Positions 48,569 through 58,245 of a stretch of DNA of 64,000 bases are shown here, piece after piece (the stretch's first letter is position 1; the number at the start of each line of letters is the position of its first letter). The notes beneath the pieces were generated by a model. It was not told the DNA's origin. It did not search any database and saw nothing but the letters and a program-made list of their open reading frames with translations. The translations under genes were made by a program, and so were the position numbers. The DNA comes from CAZGAQ01 sp964523405 (GTDB taxonomy: Bacteria > Planctomycetota > Phycisphaerae > UBA1845 > Fen-1342). The DNA lies in the NCBI GenBank assembly GCA_964523405.1, contig CAZGAQ010000007.1, positions 1 to 64,000 of the forward strand. Reading direction: 5' to 3'.

Positions 48569-49645
48569 CTACGCCGGCGTCGCAGCCTGCTTGCGCCGTT
48601 CGCTCAGCGTGCGCAGAATCAGCTCCGGAATCTCGTCCGGGGCCGCCGTGTAGGTCACCGCACCGAGGTCCACCGCCACCTTCGGCATCCCGTAGACCAC
48701 GCACGAGGCTTCGTTCTGCCCGATGGTCAGCGCGCCGGCCTCCCGCAGCCGCAGCAGACCGCGCGCCCCGTCCGCCCCCATCCCCGTCAAGAGCACCCCG
48801 ACCGCGCGTTTGCCGAAGGCGGCGGCCGACTCGAAGAGGACGTCCACGCTTGGGCAGTGCCGGTTAACGGGCTGCTGGTGCGTGTAGCGCACCACCCAGT
48901 CCGGCCCCGCCGCCCGGACGACCAGGTGCGTATCCCCGCGCGCCAGCAGCGCGCCACCCGCCCGCAGCGGCTCGCCGTCCCGCGCCTCCGCCACCTGCAT
49001 CGGGGACAGACCATTCAGCCGCTCGGCAAACGAGCGCGTGAACCCCGCCGGCATGTGCTGCACGATGACCGTGGGCGGAAAGTCGCTGCATACGCTCCGG
49101 AAAACGCTGGTCAGCGCCTCGGTCCCGCCCGTGGACGCACCGATGACGACGAGGTAGCGGCTCGGGTCCAGGCCCGCGGCGCGGAACGTGTGCTCTTCCG
49201 CCGGTCCGGCCCGGCGCGCCCCAACCGGCCGACCTGCCAGCACCAGCACCGAGCGCAGCTTGTGCGTGAGTTCCCGGGCGTAGGCCCCCAGCGCGGCCGG
49301 CCGGATGTTCGGTGGCTTACGCATCACTTCTGCCGCCCCCAGTTCCACCGCCTTCACGGCTCGGTCCCGGGGCTCGCCGACGGCGTCGGTACACGCGATC
49401 ACCGGAACCGGGTAGTTGGCCCGGAGCCGCCGCAGCAGCATCAGCGCATCGCCGGTACGCAGCTTCAGGTCGATGACAATGACGGCTGGGTGATGCTGCA
49501 GCAGGCAGTTGCGCACCGACTCCACCGTACCGTCGCACGCACTGGCGTGCACTTCCCCCGTCCGGCCCAGTTCCGTGGCGAGCACGCGCCGATACAACGG
49601 CGAGTCGTCCACGATCAGCGTGCGCAGCGGACCCTCGGTCTTCAT
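48569..49645 (-). CDS. cheB: Chemotaxis methylesterase/glutamine deamidase
   Basis: CheB removes methyl groups from chemoreceptors when phosphorylated by CheA. The 358 residues hold an N-terminal receiver (Asp13/Asp14, phosphorylated Asp59, conserved Thr and Lys). A linker of about 30-40 residues leads to the esterase domain with the triad Ser171 (GASTGG), His197 (VQHMP) and Asp292 (GMGADG). The start ATG 49645 overlaps the cheD stop. It is the last gene of the block. Confidence 0.96.
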   Translation of the reverse strand: MKTEGPLRTLIVDDSPLYRRVLATELGRTGEVHASACDGTVESVRNCLLQHHPAVIVIDLKLRTGDALMLLRRLRANYPVPVIACTDAVGEPRDRAVKAVELGAAEVMRKPPNIRPAALGAYARELTHKLRSVLVLAGRPVGARRAGPAEEHTFRAAGLDPSRYLVVIGASTGGTEALTSVFRSVCSDFPPTVIVQHMPAGFTRSFAERLNGLSPMQVAEARDGEPLRAGGALLARGDTHLVVRAAGPDWVVRYTHQQPVNRHCPSVDVLFESAAAFGKRAVGVLLTGMGADGARGLLRLREAGALTIGQNEASCVVYGMPKVAVDLGAVTYTAAPDEIPELILRTLSERRKQAATPA

Positions 49646-50142
49646 GCCGGCCCTCCGCCGCCGTGCACCTCGGCCCAGCCCCGCACGCGCCGCACCAGCA
49701 GCGCCCCCGTTTGCGTGTTGAAAAGCAGTTTGCGCCCGTGCGCTCCGCCGGTCTCCTGGCGTACCACCCGGATGCCGTGCTCCCGCAACACCACCAGCGC
49801 CACCGCCGTGTTCAGGTCCCCCACCGCGCCCACCGTAATCGTGCTCATGGGCCGCCCGCCACCCACCACGGCCGCCTGCAACGCCGCGCGGCGTGCCCCG
49901 GCGGCGCAGACCTCCTCGATCAGCCGCCGGGTGGCCACTGCCCCGAAGCGGTTGTCTGCCACATCACCCTGACCAGGCCGCGGCAACAGGAAGTGGTTTA
50001 CCCCGCCGACGCCGCGCGCGGCGTCCCACAGGCACACCGCCACGCAACTGCCCAGAATCGTCTTGACCTGCACCGGCCCGACGTGCACCGTGAGGTCGCC
50101 CGGAGCCAGGAACACGTCCACGCGTGGCCGGGCGTCCGTCAT
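49642..50142 (-). CDS. cheD: Chemoreceptor glutamine deamidase
   Basis: This 166-residue protein has the active-site pair Cys33 (ILGSCVAV) and His50 (GGVNHFLLP), with DNRFG and AAVVGGGRP typical of the family. CheD deamidates receptors and in some bacteria works with CheC/CheX-type phosphatases; a CheX-like gene lies in the same block. Overlaps of four bases occur on both sides. Confidence 0.95.
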   Translation of the reverse strand: MTDARPRVDVFLAPGDLTVHVGPVQVKTILGSCVAVCLWDAARGVGGVNHFLLPRPGQGDVADNRFGAVATRRLIEEVCAAGARRAALQAAVVGGGRPMSTITVGAVGDLNTAVALVVLREHGIRVVRQETGGAHGRKLLFNTQTGALLVRRVRGWAEVHGGGGPA

Positions 50143-50996
50143 CCCGTCGTCCCTTTCCGGTAGATCGTCGGCTTCACGTACGCCAAGCCGTGCTGGATCG
50201 AGTTCAGGCTCTCCGAGTGACCGATGATCAGATGCCCGCCAGGCAGCAGGTGACTGGAGAACCGCCCGACCAGGCTTTCCTGCGTCGGCCGGTCGAAATA
50301 GATCATCACGTTTCGGCAGAAGATAAAGTGGAACCCGTGCCGGAACGGAAAGCGCTCGGTCATCAGGTTGAAGTGGGCGAACGTAATGTGCCGTTTGAGT
50401 TCCGGACTCACCTCCAGCACACTGCGATCGCGGCCGTGGGGCACGAAATAGCGGCGGCGCAGCGCTTCCGGCACGGTACCCAGCCGATGCGCCTCGTAGA
50501 CGCCCTGCCGGGCGCGTTCCAGCACGCGGGTCGAGATGTCCGTCGCCAGGATCTTCCAGTCCAGGCCGGAGAGCGTGCTGAGCGTGTCGTCCAGCGTCAT
50601 CGCCAGCGAGTGCGGCTCCTCGCCGCTCGAGCAGCCGGCGCTCCAGATGCGCACGGTCGAGTGCTTGCTGCGCCAGGTGCGGTCCGCGGCCCAGCCGCGC
50701 AGCGTTTCGGCCAGGTAGTCAAAATGCTGCTTCTCGCGGAACAAGTGCGTCGTGTTCGTGGAGATCGCGTCGATGAGCGCGCAGAGCTCCTGTCCGCTCG
50801 CATCGTTGCGCACGAATTCATAGTACGCACGGTACGAGGGGAAATTGCCCGCCCGTAGCCGTTTGCCCAGCCGCGCCCGCACGAGCTGCTGCTTCTGCTC
50901 GCCCAGGTTGATCCCGCTTTTCGCGTAGACGAGTTCCCGAAACAGGTCGTAATCTGCCTGCGTCAGGTCACCCACATTCTCCGTCAGCTCGTTCAT
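50139..50996 (-). CDS. cheR: Chemoreceptor methyltransferase
   Basis: The 285-residue SAM-dependent methyltransferase has an N-terminal helical domain (about 10-75), then ISTNTTHLFREKQHF and the SAM loop IWSAGCSSGEEPHSLAM. Also present are ILATDIS and FIFCRNVMIYFDRPTQ. It methylates receptor glutamates, opposing CheB. The start is ATG 50996, 21 bases after the cheX-like stop. Confidence 0.96.
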   Translation of the reverse strand: MNELTENVGDLTQADYDLFRELVYAKSGINLGEQKQQLVRARLGKRLRAGNFPSYRAYYEFVRNDASGQELCALIDAISTNTTHLFREKQHFDYLAETLRGWAADRTWRSKHSTVRIWSAGCSSGEEPHSLAMTLDDTLSTLSGLDWKILATDISTRVLERARQGVYEAHRLGTVPEALRRRYFVPHGRDRSVLEVSPELKRHITFAHFNLMTERFPFRHGFHFIFCRNVMIYFDRPTQESLVGRFSSHLLPGGHLIIGHSESLNSIQHGLAYVKPTIYRKGTTG

Positions 50997-51017
50997 GCCG
51001 TTTTCGCTCCCGCGTAC

Positions 51018-51488
51018 TTACACGCCGCTCTCGTGCGTGCAATACAGTGGCTCGCCGTCGATCGCGATCTGGCACGCCCCGGTGCCGCCCGCGGCCAGCT
51101 TCGGGGGATCGATGCACTCCGTCACGTTGGGAATCGTCAGGTTGAACACCGATTCGGTACCATGCCAGGCCGTCACGAGTTGCCCGCACAGCACATTCAG
51201 AAACTCGCACAGCGCGTCCTCGGCCGCGATCTGCGCTTCGCCCACTTCGGGCTCGATGCCCAGGAGATTGGCGGCCAACTGCGTCGCCAGCGTGCGCGTG
51301 CACCAGCACCGCACCGTGCCGCTCGTGGGTCCGAGGTAGCTCACCTCGCCGCACATCCAGATCGTGCCCGGCACCGCCTCGATTTCCTCGTCGTCGGTGA
51401 TCATGAACGCCAGGTCGCCCAGGACGTTCGTCAGGATCGTCCGCAATTCAGGCGCGGCGACGTTCGCCGGCGGGTTGCTCGGATTCAT
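51018..51488 (-). CDS. CheX-like chemotaxis phosphatase
   Basis: The 156-residue protein resembles CheX/CheC-type CheY-P phosphatases: N-terminal helix LRTILTNVLGDLAFMI, a sheet MCGEVSYLGPTSGTVRCWC, and the active helix pattern AEDALCEFLNVLCGQL, where family members have E..N. The N in FLNVLCGQL and the preceding Glu in AAEDALCE fit. The start ATG 51488 lies inside the 3' end of fapA (41-base overlap) with AGGAG upstream. Confidence 0.8.
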   Translation of the reverse strand: MNPSNPPANVAAPELRTILTNVLGDLAFMITDDEEIEAVPGTIWMCGEVSYLGPTSGTVRCWCTRTLATQLAANLLGIEPEVGEAQIAAEDALCEFLNVLCGQLVTAWHGTESVFNLTIPNVTECIDPPKLAAGGTGACQIAIDGEPLYCTHESGV

Positions 51489-53007
51489 TCGGCTTGACTC
51501 CTCTTGCTTTCGGCTCAGTCGGCGGCGCGTCCAGATCCAGATCCGCGGCCGGGAGGATCGTCACGGAACCCGTCCGCTGATTGACCGCCACCATTTCCGT
51601 CACGTCGTTGACCTTGCGCATTTCGATCCGCACCGGCCCGTGCAGCAGCCGTTGCACCCGGTGCTCGCGCGCCCCGATCCGGATGCGCGTCCCGGGGAAG
51701 ATTTGCTCATGCACGAGCACGTACGCGCTACCCGCGGGCGTGGCGGCCTCCAGCAGACGGCCGCGTTCCTGCTCGTGCTCCGCCATCTGCACTTCCACCT
51801 CGTCGACCTTGCTCATCAGCTCGGTGACGCGTTCCCGCTGCGCGGGCGAGAGTCGCTTCAGATTCGCCATCAGGGGCTGGATCATCTGGCGGATCTGGTC
51901 CGCGGACTTCTGCTGGTCCTTCATCTGGCGTTCCAGCTGGCGCGCCCGCCGCAGCGTGTTCAGGTCCGGGCCCGTCGCCACGACCGTGGTCACACATGCG
52001 TCGCTGCCCACGATCTGGGCCTCCACGCCTTCGCGCGCGTAGACCTCGCCGCCGATGATGGTGCCCGTCGGGCCGAGCACGCGCTCCGTGGTCCACGTGC
52101 GCGTATTCAGCAGCTCCTTGCGAAATTGCACGTCCCCACCCGCCCGCAGCTCCATCTCGTGAATGAAGCTCGCCACCACACCCCCGCCGGCATGCACGAA
52201 GCCCGTCTCCGCGTGCCCGAGGATACCCCCCCGCACCGTCACGTGCCCCCCCGCGTCGATTTCCGCCGCCTCGATCAGCTTCTCGACGGTCAACGCTTTC
52301 GTCGTCCGTACGCGGAACTTGGTTCGCACCGTCCCGCGTACCAGCACATCCACGTTCGCCTCGATGCTACCCGAGGAGAAGTCCACATCCTTCGGCACGA
52401 CCAGGACGTCGCAGATGTAGACCCGGTGCGGCTCCTGGATCAGGCCGCCGTCGATGTCCGCGACCACCTCGTCCGAGCCCTCCGCCGCCAGGCGCACCCC
52501 GTGGCCGAGTTCCAGCGGCGTACCCTTTGCCAACCGCGGAATGCGCTGCCCCCCGCACACGTCCACGCCCGCGACGCCGTCGCGCGGCGGCTTCAATCGC
52601 CCCAGAACCGTGCCCTGGCTTACCGTCACAATCGCCCGCCGCGCGAAGTAGTCCACCCGCCCGGCGTGATCCTCGTCCGCGGGGATCAGCCCCGGCGCGC
52701 ATTCCAGCGTCCCATGCTCGGCATTGGCCGGCGCCTGTCCCTCCGCGATCAAAAAACCCTCCAGCAGCGCCGGCGGTGGGGCCTTCCCCGCCGCCAAGGC
52801 GCACAGGGCCAGCAGCTCACCCATCCGCCCGCGCACGGTGTCCGTAATGACCACCTTGGCTGACTCCAGCGCCGCGACCAGTTCGGCCTCGGTCGGCGGC
52901 GTGAACGCGAGCCCCGGGCGGGCGTTCCCGCGCACCCAGGCGCGGAGCCGGTCGTCGGCGACAACGACCTGCAGGCTGTTGGATCGCGGCGGACTAGCTG
53001 CAGCCAT
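51448..53007 (-). CDS. FapA/DUF342 domain protein
   Basis: The start ATG 53007 has GGAGG five bases upstream; other ATGs further upstream lack it. The 519-residue protein has an N-terminal globular part, then the DUF342/FapA right-handed beta-helix (from about residue 110: GTVLGRLKPPRDGVAGVDVCG, VFARR-like DVDFSSGSIEANVDVLVRG, HVTVRGGI, GEVYAREGVEAQIVGS). A coiled coil follows (about 355-430) and then a small C-terminal domain. Such proteins are linked to flagellar and surface-polymer functions. It is the first gene of the chemotaxis block. Confidence 0.85.
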   Translation of the reverse strand: MAAASPPRSNSLQVVVADDRLRAWVRGNARPGLAFTPPTEAELVAALESAKVVITDTVRGRMGELLALCALAAGKAPPPALLEGFLIAEGQAPANAEHGTLECAPGLIPADEDHAGRVDYFARRAIVTVSQGTVLGRLKPPRDGVAGVDVCGGQRIPRLAKGTPLELGHGVRLAAEGSDEVVADIDGGLIQEPHRVYICDVLVVPKDVDFSSGSIEANVDVLVRGTVRTKFRVRTTKALTVEKLIEAAEIDAGGHVTVRGGILGHAETGFVHAGGGVVASFIHEMELRAGGDVQFRKELLNTRTWTTERVLGPTGTIIGGEVYAREGVEAQIVGSDACVTTVVATGPDLNTLRRARQLERQMKDQQKSADQIRQMIQPLMANLKRLSPAQRERVTELMSKVDEVEVQMAEHEQERGRLLEAATPAGSAYVLVHEQIFPGTRIRIGAREHRVQRLLHGPVRIEMRKVNDVTEMVAVNQRTGSVTILPAADLDLDAPPTEPKARGVKPNESEQPAGERRRA

Positions 53008-53291
53008 GGCAGCCTCCATTTCGCGGGTGTTCGCCAGCGCACTGTGCCCCTGCATGCGCAATCCCGCATGGCGTTCATCGGCAGAATACCTGTAGGACTT
53101 CCTCACGCCGGCGGCGGCCGCAACCGCGCCGCCTGCACCGCGTTCATTTCGGACATGAAACCCCTCGTGCCGCGCGCCCCGGTCCCATAAATCCTGGCCC
53201 GCCCCGTCTCGCCGGCGCATGCGGACGCGCCGAGCACCGGCGCACCGCCCTCCCCCACACCCGCCTCCCGCGCTGGCCGGTCCGGTCTCCC

Positions 53292-54287
53292 TTACCCCAG
53301 TCCGGCCCCGATCAGGTCCATCAACCGCAGCAGCCCAACCGGCTTGCCCGCCTCGTCCGTCACCACCAGGCTGGTAATCTGCCCCGTACGCATGATGCGC
53401 AGGCAGTCCACGGCCGGATGAGTCGGTGCAATGGTTGAGATGGGCACCGGCGGTGCATCCGGCGACCGCCGGCTGCGCGCATGCGCCGTCCGCGCGTCGA
53501 TCTGGCGCGGATCTTCAACGCGCTCAAACAGGCGCCGCAAATCGCCATCCGTCAGCGTCCCAAGCAGCCGGCCGTTCGCTTCGACGATCAGCGCCAGCCC
53601 CAGTGGCTTGCGTGTCATCTCCACCAGCAGCTCGTTGAACTTCGCGTCTGCCCGCACGATCGGCAGCGCGTCCCCCGCGTGCATCAAATCGCCAGCCCGC
53701 AAGAGCAGCCGCCGCCCCAGCGAGCCTTCCGGATGGAACTGCGCGAAATCCGCTTCCTTGAACCCACTGCGATGCAGCAGCGCCATCGCCAGCGCGTCCC
53801 CGGCCGCCAGCATCAGCACACAACTCGTCGTCGGCGCCAGACTCAGGGGTCCCGCCTCCGGCAGGTCCGGCAGCGCGAGTACGTGCCGGCACAGCTCGCC
53901 CAGCCGCGAACGCGGATTCTGCGTTATACCGATGACCGGGCCGCCCAGACGGCGGAAATGCAGCACCAGCCGCAGGATTTCGTCCGTATTTCCGCTGCGC
54001 GACAGCGCGATCAGGCACTGCCGCTCCGTGACGATCCCCAGGTCACCGTGCAGCGCTTCGACGGGGTGCATGAAAACGGCCGGCGTCCCCGTGCTGGTGA
54101 GCGAGGCGGCGATCTTCTGCGCGATATTCCCGCTCTTGCCCAGCCCGCTCACGATGAGCGGCGGACGCGCCGCCGCGAGCGTGTCCAGGATCTGTCCGAA
54201 GTCGCCGTTCAAACCGGCGGCCAGTTGGCGGAGTGCCTCCGCTTCCTCGTTGATGACCTGACGCGCGATCTCCAGCGGTGTCGTCAC
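53292..54287 (-). CDS. kdsD: Arabinose-5-phosphate isomerase-like SIS-CBS protein
   Basis: The 331-residue KpsF/GutQ/KdsD-type protein has a SIS domain (VSGLGKSGNIAQKIAASL, HGDLG, ALSRSGNTDEIL) and two CBS domains (about 205-258 and 275-330). KdsD makes A5P for Kdo in lipopolysaccharide. The usual KSGHI is KSGNI here. The start is GTG 54287, overlapping the stop of the TPR gene (GTGA). Whether this organism makes Kdo cannot be judged from the window. Confidence 0.9.
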   Translation of the reverse strand: MTTPLEIARQVINEEAEALRQLAAGLNGDFGQILDTLAAARPPLIVSGLGKSGNIAQKIAASLTSTGTPAVFMHPVEALHGDLGIVTERQCLIALSRSGNTDEILRLVLHFRRLGGPVIGITQNPRSRLGELCRHVLALPDLPEAGPLSLAPTTSCVLMLAAGDALAMALLHRSGFKEADFAQFHPEGSLGRRLLLRAGDLMHAGDALPIVRADAKFNELLVEMTRKPLGLALIVEANGRLLGTLTDGDLRRLFERVEDPRQIDARTAHARSRRSPDAPPVPISTIAPTHPAVDCLRIMRTGQITSLVVTDEAGKPVGLLRLMDLIGAGLG

Positions 54288-57200
54288 GGCTTGTCCTTGT
54301 CCTGGCCCGGCGCGGCTTGCGGTTCGCCGGCACCCACCGGCGCGACGGCGGGTGCGCTACCCGCCTCCAGCGCGCTCAGCTTCGCCCGAATGGCCGCCAG
54401 CAGCGCCGTGTCACCGGGCGCCCGCGCGGCGGTCGCCTGCTTTTCTAACATGCCCGCCGCCTGCTGCCAATGCTCGCGCGCCGCAGCCCGGTCGTTCAGG
54501 CGATAGGCCGCATCCCCCAGGTGATCCCGCACCGTTGCATCCTGCCCCTTGCGCAGCCGAACCGCCCGACTCAAGTACTCGCGCGCCCGCTCGAAGTTAC
54601 CCCGCTTGTAGTACACCCAGCCCAGGCTGTCCAGGTAGGCGGGATTCAGCGGCTCCGCCGCAACCGCGAGCTGGATCATCTCCAGCGCGCGCGCGAGGTT
54701 CTCACCGCGCTCCGCCCACGTGTACCCCAGGTCGTTGTTCAGTCCCGGGTCGCGCGGCTGCATCTTCAGCAGCTCCTCGCTCACCGCGATATGTTCCGGC
54801 TCCCGCTCGGCCGCCTGCAGGACCAGGCGCTTGAGCATCAGCACGCCGTAGCGTCCCGCCTGGTCGCCATGTTCCACCGTCTCCAGCCACTGGTCGCACA
54901 GCCCGACCGCCCGCGAGTATTCCTGCGCCTGGACCAATAGCCCGATGATGGCCTGTCGGACCTGCGCGGCCGCCCCCGGTGTGGCCTGAATCACCGGCTG
55001 GCCCATCAGGTCCGTCAGCTCACGCACCCCGTCGTCCACGCGCTTCGCGGCCACGTAGCACTGCGCCCGCCAGGTCAGCACCTTCAGCACGTCACCGGCC
55101 GTGCGCGGCACGTATGCGGCGACGATGGTCAGTGCCTCTTCCGGCTTCTCGCCGGCCAGCAGGACTTCCACCGCCCATTCCTGAATCTGCTGGTCCTCGG
55201 GCTCCGCGGCCCGCCAGTTGCGCAGCTCGGTCTCTGCGGCGGCGTAGCGCTTCGCGTCCAGGCAGACCTCGATGAACTCCGCGCGCCGCGCGGCACGCTG
55301 CTCGGCGAGCCTCGTCAGTTCCCGCTCCGCCGCCTTCCCTTCCGCCTGCCACTGGGGGTCCGGCGCAGCCGAGCGACGTCCCGCCAGCTCTGCCAGCTTC
55401 TGTCGCTGCTGGTCGTACTGCGCCGACACCGCTTGCAGGCGCGTCTCGGCCAGCGCAAACGCCGCGTCATAGCGCTCCGCCGCCAACAGCGTCCGCAGCT
55501 TACCGCGCGGCCAGACTTCCGACTCGGGCTCGGCCGCCATCCACTCGTCGAGCAGTGCTTCGGCCCCGTCGTATTCCATGAAATCCAGGTACGTCGCCAG
55601 CAGTTGCGCCCGCGTTTGCGCGCGTTCGCGCTCGCCCAGGTCCAGTGCCAGCAGCCGCTGCAGGACCTCGCGCCCCTCGGCCAGCCGGAAGTCGCTGACA
55701 TACACTTCCGCCAGCGCGTTCAGCACGGGCTTCCGCCGCGGGTAGCGCCGCGCCAACTCCTCGAACGCCGCCACCGCCGGTCGCAACTCCAGTTTGCGGA
55801 GCAGCGCCCGGCCACGCAGGTGCAGGGCCTGATCCGACTCGGTCCCGCGCGGCTGCAGGCCATCCAACACGGCCAGCGCCTCGTCCACGCGATCCCGGAT
55901 GAACAGCCCCGCCGCCAGCTTCAACCCCGTACGCGTGTCCCCCGGATACCGCTGCATTTCCCGCCGCAGCACCGCCAGGTGTTCGGCGCTCAGGGGGGTG
56001 CCCGCGAACTGCAGGACCGTGCGCATGCGGCGCAGCGCTGCCTCCGGCACATCCGCCGCTTCCGCCTCGCGCAGACACGTGCGCGCGATGTCAGGCTTGT
56101 CATTCTCCAGATAGGTGTCGATGAGCTCTTCCACCGCCTCCCCGCGGGTCCGGTCCAGCGCCCACGCCTCCTGGAAGTACCGCTGTGCCCCCAGCGCGTT
56201 GCCCGTCCGCCGGTAATGCCGCGCCAGCGCCAGGGGCGCCTCCACGTCGCGCGGTGCCAGTGCGATGGCCCGCTTGTAGGCCGCCTCCGCTGCCTCGCCC
56301 TCATCGAGCCCGGCGTGCGCATCACCCGCCAGCAGATAGGCCGCGGAACACTCCGCGTCCAGCGCCGCCGCCTGCTCGGCATGCTGCTGCGCCGCCGCCC
56401 ACTGATACGTCGTCACCAGCAAACGCCCCCAAGCCACGTGCCCCAGGGCGAAATCCGGCCGCGCCTCCAGCGCGCTTCCCAGCAGCCGCTCCGCCAACTC
56501 CGGTTGACCCGCCGCGCCGGCCCCCAAGCCCAACACCGCATACGTGGCGAAGTCACAGTCCGGCCGCGCCGTCCGCTCCGCCACCAGCCGCAGGAACTCA
56601 TCGGTCTGTTGGAACGTGCGCAGCCACTCCTCCCATTGCCAGACCGGCAGGTCCGCCTGGCTGGGATTCGCCCGCACGAAATCCGTCAGTGCGGCCAGCG
56701 CCCCGTCCCAGTCCCCGCTGGCCCGCAGCGCCCCCGCCAGGTCCCATACCACTCGGGCAGATGCCGGCTGCTGCGCCGCCAGCGCCCGCCACAGCGGTAC
56801 CGCCGCCGCCGGCTGCCCGGCTTCGCCCAGCCGCCGGGCCACGCGCGCCGCGAACTCCAGCCGCTGCCCCGCCGCCACCGCGCCGCCAAGTTGGCCGATC
56901 CACGCCTCGAGTTGGCCCGCCGCCTGCGCCGCTTCGATCGCCAAATTGACGAGCGCGCCGCCTGGCACGTCCTTGCCACTCTCCGGCCGCCCTTCGCCCG
57001 GCGTCACGTCCAACCGCTCCCGGCAGAACGCGAACGCCTCTGCGGCCTGTCCCGCATCCACCAGACTGCGCACGTACAGCCGCTGCAGGTACGATTCTTC
57101 CGGGCGGCTCTCCAGCGCCCACTGCGCCGCCGCCACGCGCCGCCCCAGCTCGCCCAGCGCACCCAGCAACTCCAGCCGGCGTTCGATCAGCCCGTACGGC

Positions 57201-58027
57201 AGCTGCTTCAGCACCGGCGCAACTTCGTCCGCATTGCGGTGCTGCGGCTGCGCGTCCCAGCAGGCCCGGTCGAAGCGCTCGAACGCCTCGGCCGCCGCCA
57301 AGACCAAGCCGCGCTGCACCAGGCAGCGTCCCAACTCGTACCACGCGGCCGTCACGCGCGGATTCTCCGGCTCGCGTGCGCTGGCCAGCGTCGCCGCGCG
57401 GAAGTAGTCGGTTGCCTCCTCCAACTGCCCCTGCCGTTCGTACAGCTTAGCCAGCAGGTAGTACGCATCGGCCGCCCCGGGGTGGTAGGCCGCCGCCTGC
57501 AGCGCCGCGACGCGGGCCTCGCCAAAGCGACCCAGTCCCACCTTCGCCCGCGCCAGCAAATACAGCAGCTCGTACAGATCGCCATGCGCCGTGTACAGCG
57601 CGGCGTCCAGTTCATTGACCGCGTCCTGGAAGCGCCCATCCGCGAACATCTCGCGCGCGGCCGCCAGGCGCTCGGCGCTGCTTTCGTCGAGCGTGCCGGC
57701 CGCCTCCGCTCCGGGCGCCGGCACCCCACGTACATCCGCCAGCGGCACCCGCGCCGTCGTCGGGTCGAGCGTCTCGGGCACGCGCAACACGGCGATGCCA
57801 CCGGCGTCCGCGTCGTTCGCAGCCTCGGCAGCGCCCACCGCCTCCTCTGTCTCCGGCATGGTTCCCGCAGCCGGCTCCTCAGCCGGCATCGTCTGTGGCG
57901 GGGGCGCATCCTGCGCCCGCGCCGGGGCCGTGAAACCCAACCCCCAGCTCACGACCAGGACCAGCACGCTGCCGCAAATTCTCGTGCCCGGGTTGCGCCC
58001 CCGCTTCCGCGCCAAGCCGACATCCAT
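54284..58027 (-). CDS. Large secreted TPR protein (1247 aa)
   Basis: The start ATG 58027 follows GAGGAG. A basic N-region and hydrophobic core (about 17-38, ending ARAQ) form a signal peptide, followed by a Pro/Glu linker. From about residue 125 on, degenerate TPR-like helix pairs continue almost to the end (for example FQDAVNELDAALYTAHGD, EAYYLLAK, DLGYTWAERGENLARALEMI near 1110). A coiled coil lies around 880-960. A short Ala/Pro tail closes it. It should be a periplasmic or outer-membrane scaffold, as in TPR-rich exopolysaccharide export proteins. It overlaps kdsD by four bases. Confidence 0.85.
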   Translation of the reverse strand: MDVGLARKRGRNPGTRICGSVLVLVVSWGLGFTAPARAQDAPPPQTMPAEEPAAGTMPETEEAVGAAEAANDADAGGIAVLRVPETLDPTTARVPLADVRGVPAPGAEAAGTLDESSAERLAAAREMFADGRFQDAVNELDAALYTAHGDLYELLYLLARAKVGLGRFGEARVAALQAAAYHPGAADAYYLLAKLYERQGQLEEATDYFRAATLASAREPENPRVTAAWYELGRCLVQRGLVLAAAEAFERFDRACWDAQPQHRNADEVAPVLKQLPYGLIERRLELLGALGELGRRVAAAQWALESRPEESYLQRLYVRSLVDAGQAAEAFAFCRERLDVTPGEGRPESGKDVPGGALVNLAIEAAQAAGQLEAWIGQLGGAVAAGQRLEFAARVARRLGEAGQPAAAVPLWRALAAQQPASARVVWDLAGALRASGDWDGALAALTDFVRANPSQADLPVWQWEEWLRTFQQTDEFLRLVAERTARPDCDFATYAVLGLGAGAAGQPELAERLLGSALEARPDFALGHVAWGRLLVTTYQWAAAQQHAEQAAALDAECSAAYLLAGDAHAGLDEGEAAEAAYKRAIALAPRDVEAPLALARHYRRTGNALGAQRYFQEAWALDRTRGEAVEELIDTYLENDKPDIARTCLREAEAADVPEAALRRMRTVLQFAGTPLSAEHLAVLRREMQRYPGDTRTGLKLAAGLFIRDRVDEALAVLDGLQPRGTESDQALHLRGRALLRKLELRPAVAAFEELARRYPRRKPVLNALAEVYVSDFRLAEGREVLQRLLALDLGERERAQTRAQLLATYLDFMEYDGAEALLDEWMAAEPESEVWPRGKLRTLLAAERYDAAFALAETRLQAVSAQYDQQRQKLAELAGRRSAAPDPQWQAEGKAAERELTRLAEQRAARRAEFIEVCLDAKRYAAAETELRNWRAAEPEDQQIQEWAVEVLLAGEKPEEALTIVAAYVPRTAGDVLKVLTWRAQCYVAAKRVDDGVRELTDLMGQPVIQATPGAAAQVRQAIIGLLVQAQEYSRAVGLCDQWLETVEHGDQAGRYGVLMLKRLVLQAAEREPEHIAVSEELLKMQPRDPGLNNDLGYTWAERGENLARALEMIQLAVAAEPLNPAYLDSLGWVYYKRGNFERAREYLSRAVRLRKGQDATVRDHLGDAAYRLNDRAAAREHWQQAAGMLEKQATAARAPGDTALLAAIRAKLSALEAGSAPAVAPVGAGEPQAAPGQDKDKP

Positions 58028-58245
58028 GGTGGGCTCCTCAAGGCACCTCGCCAGCAGGCGGTGGCTCGACCGACTGGCCCGACCGCCGCGGCCGCTCGCG
58101 GCCAGCTGGCCGCGGAGCGTGGGTATGTTACCCGATCTCCCCGAGGGCGTATGCAGGACTGCCAGACTCGTCCGCGCTGCGGACCAGCCAGGCGGAGCGT
58201 GCCCACCGCGTGTGTGCCGGAACCGTGCGGTCGTTGGACCGCGGC

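Noticed and set aside
48569..51488. Gene transfer of the chemotaxis block
   Set aside because: Base composition and overlap style match the neighbouring genes, and no mobility gene borders it.
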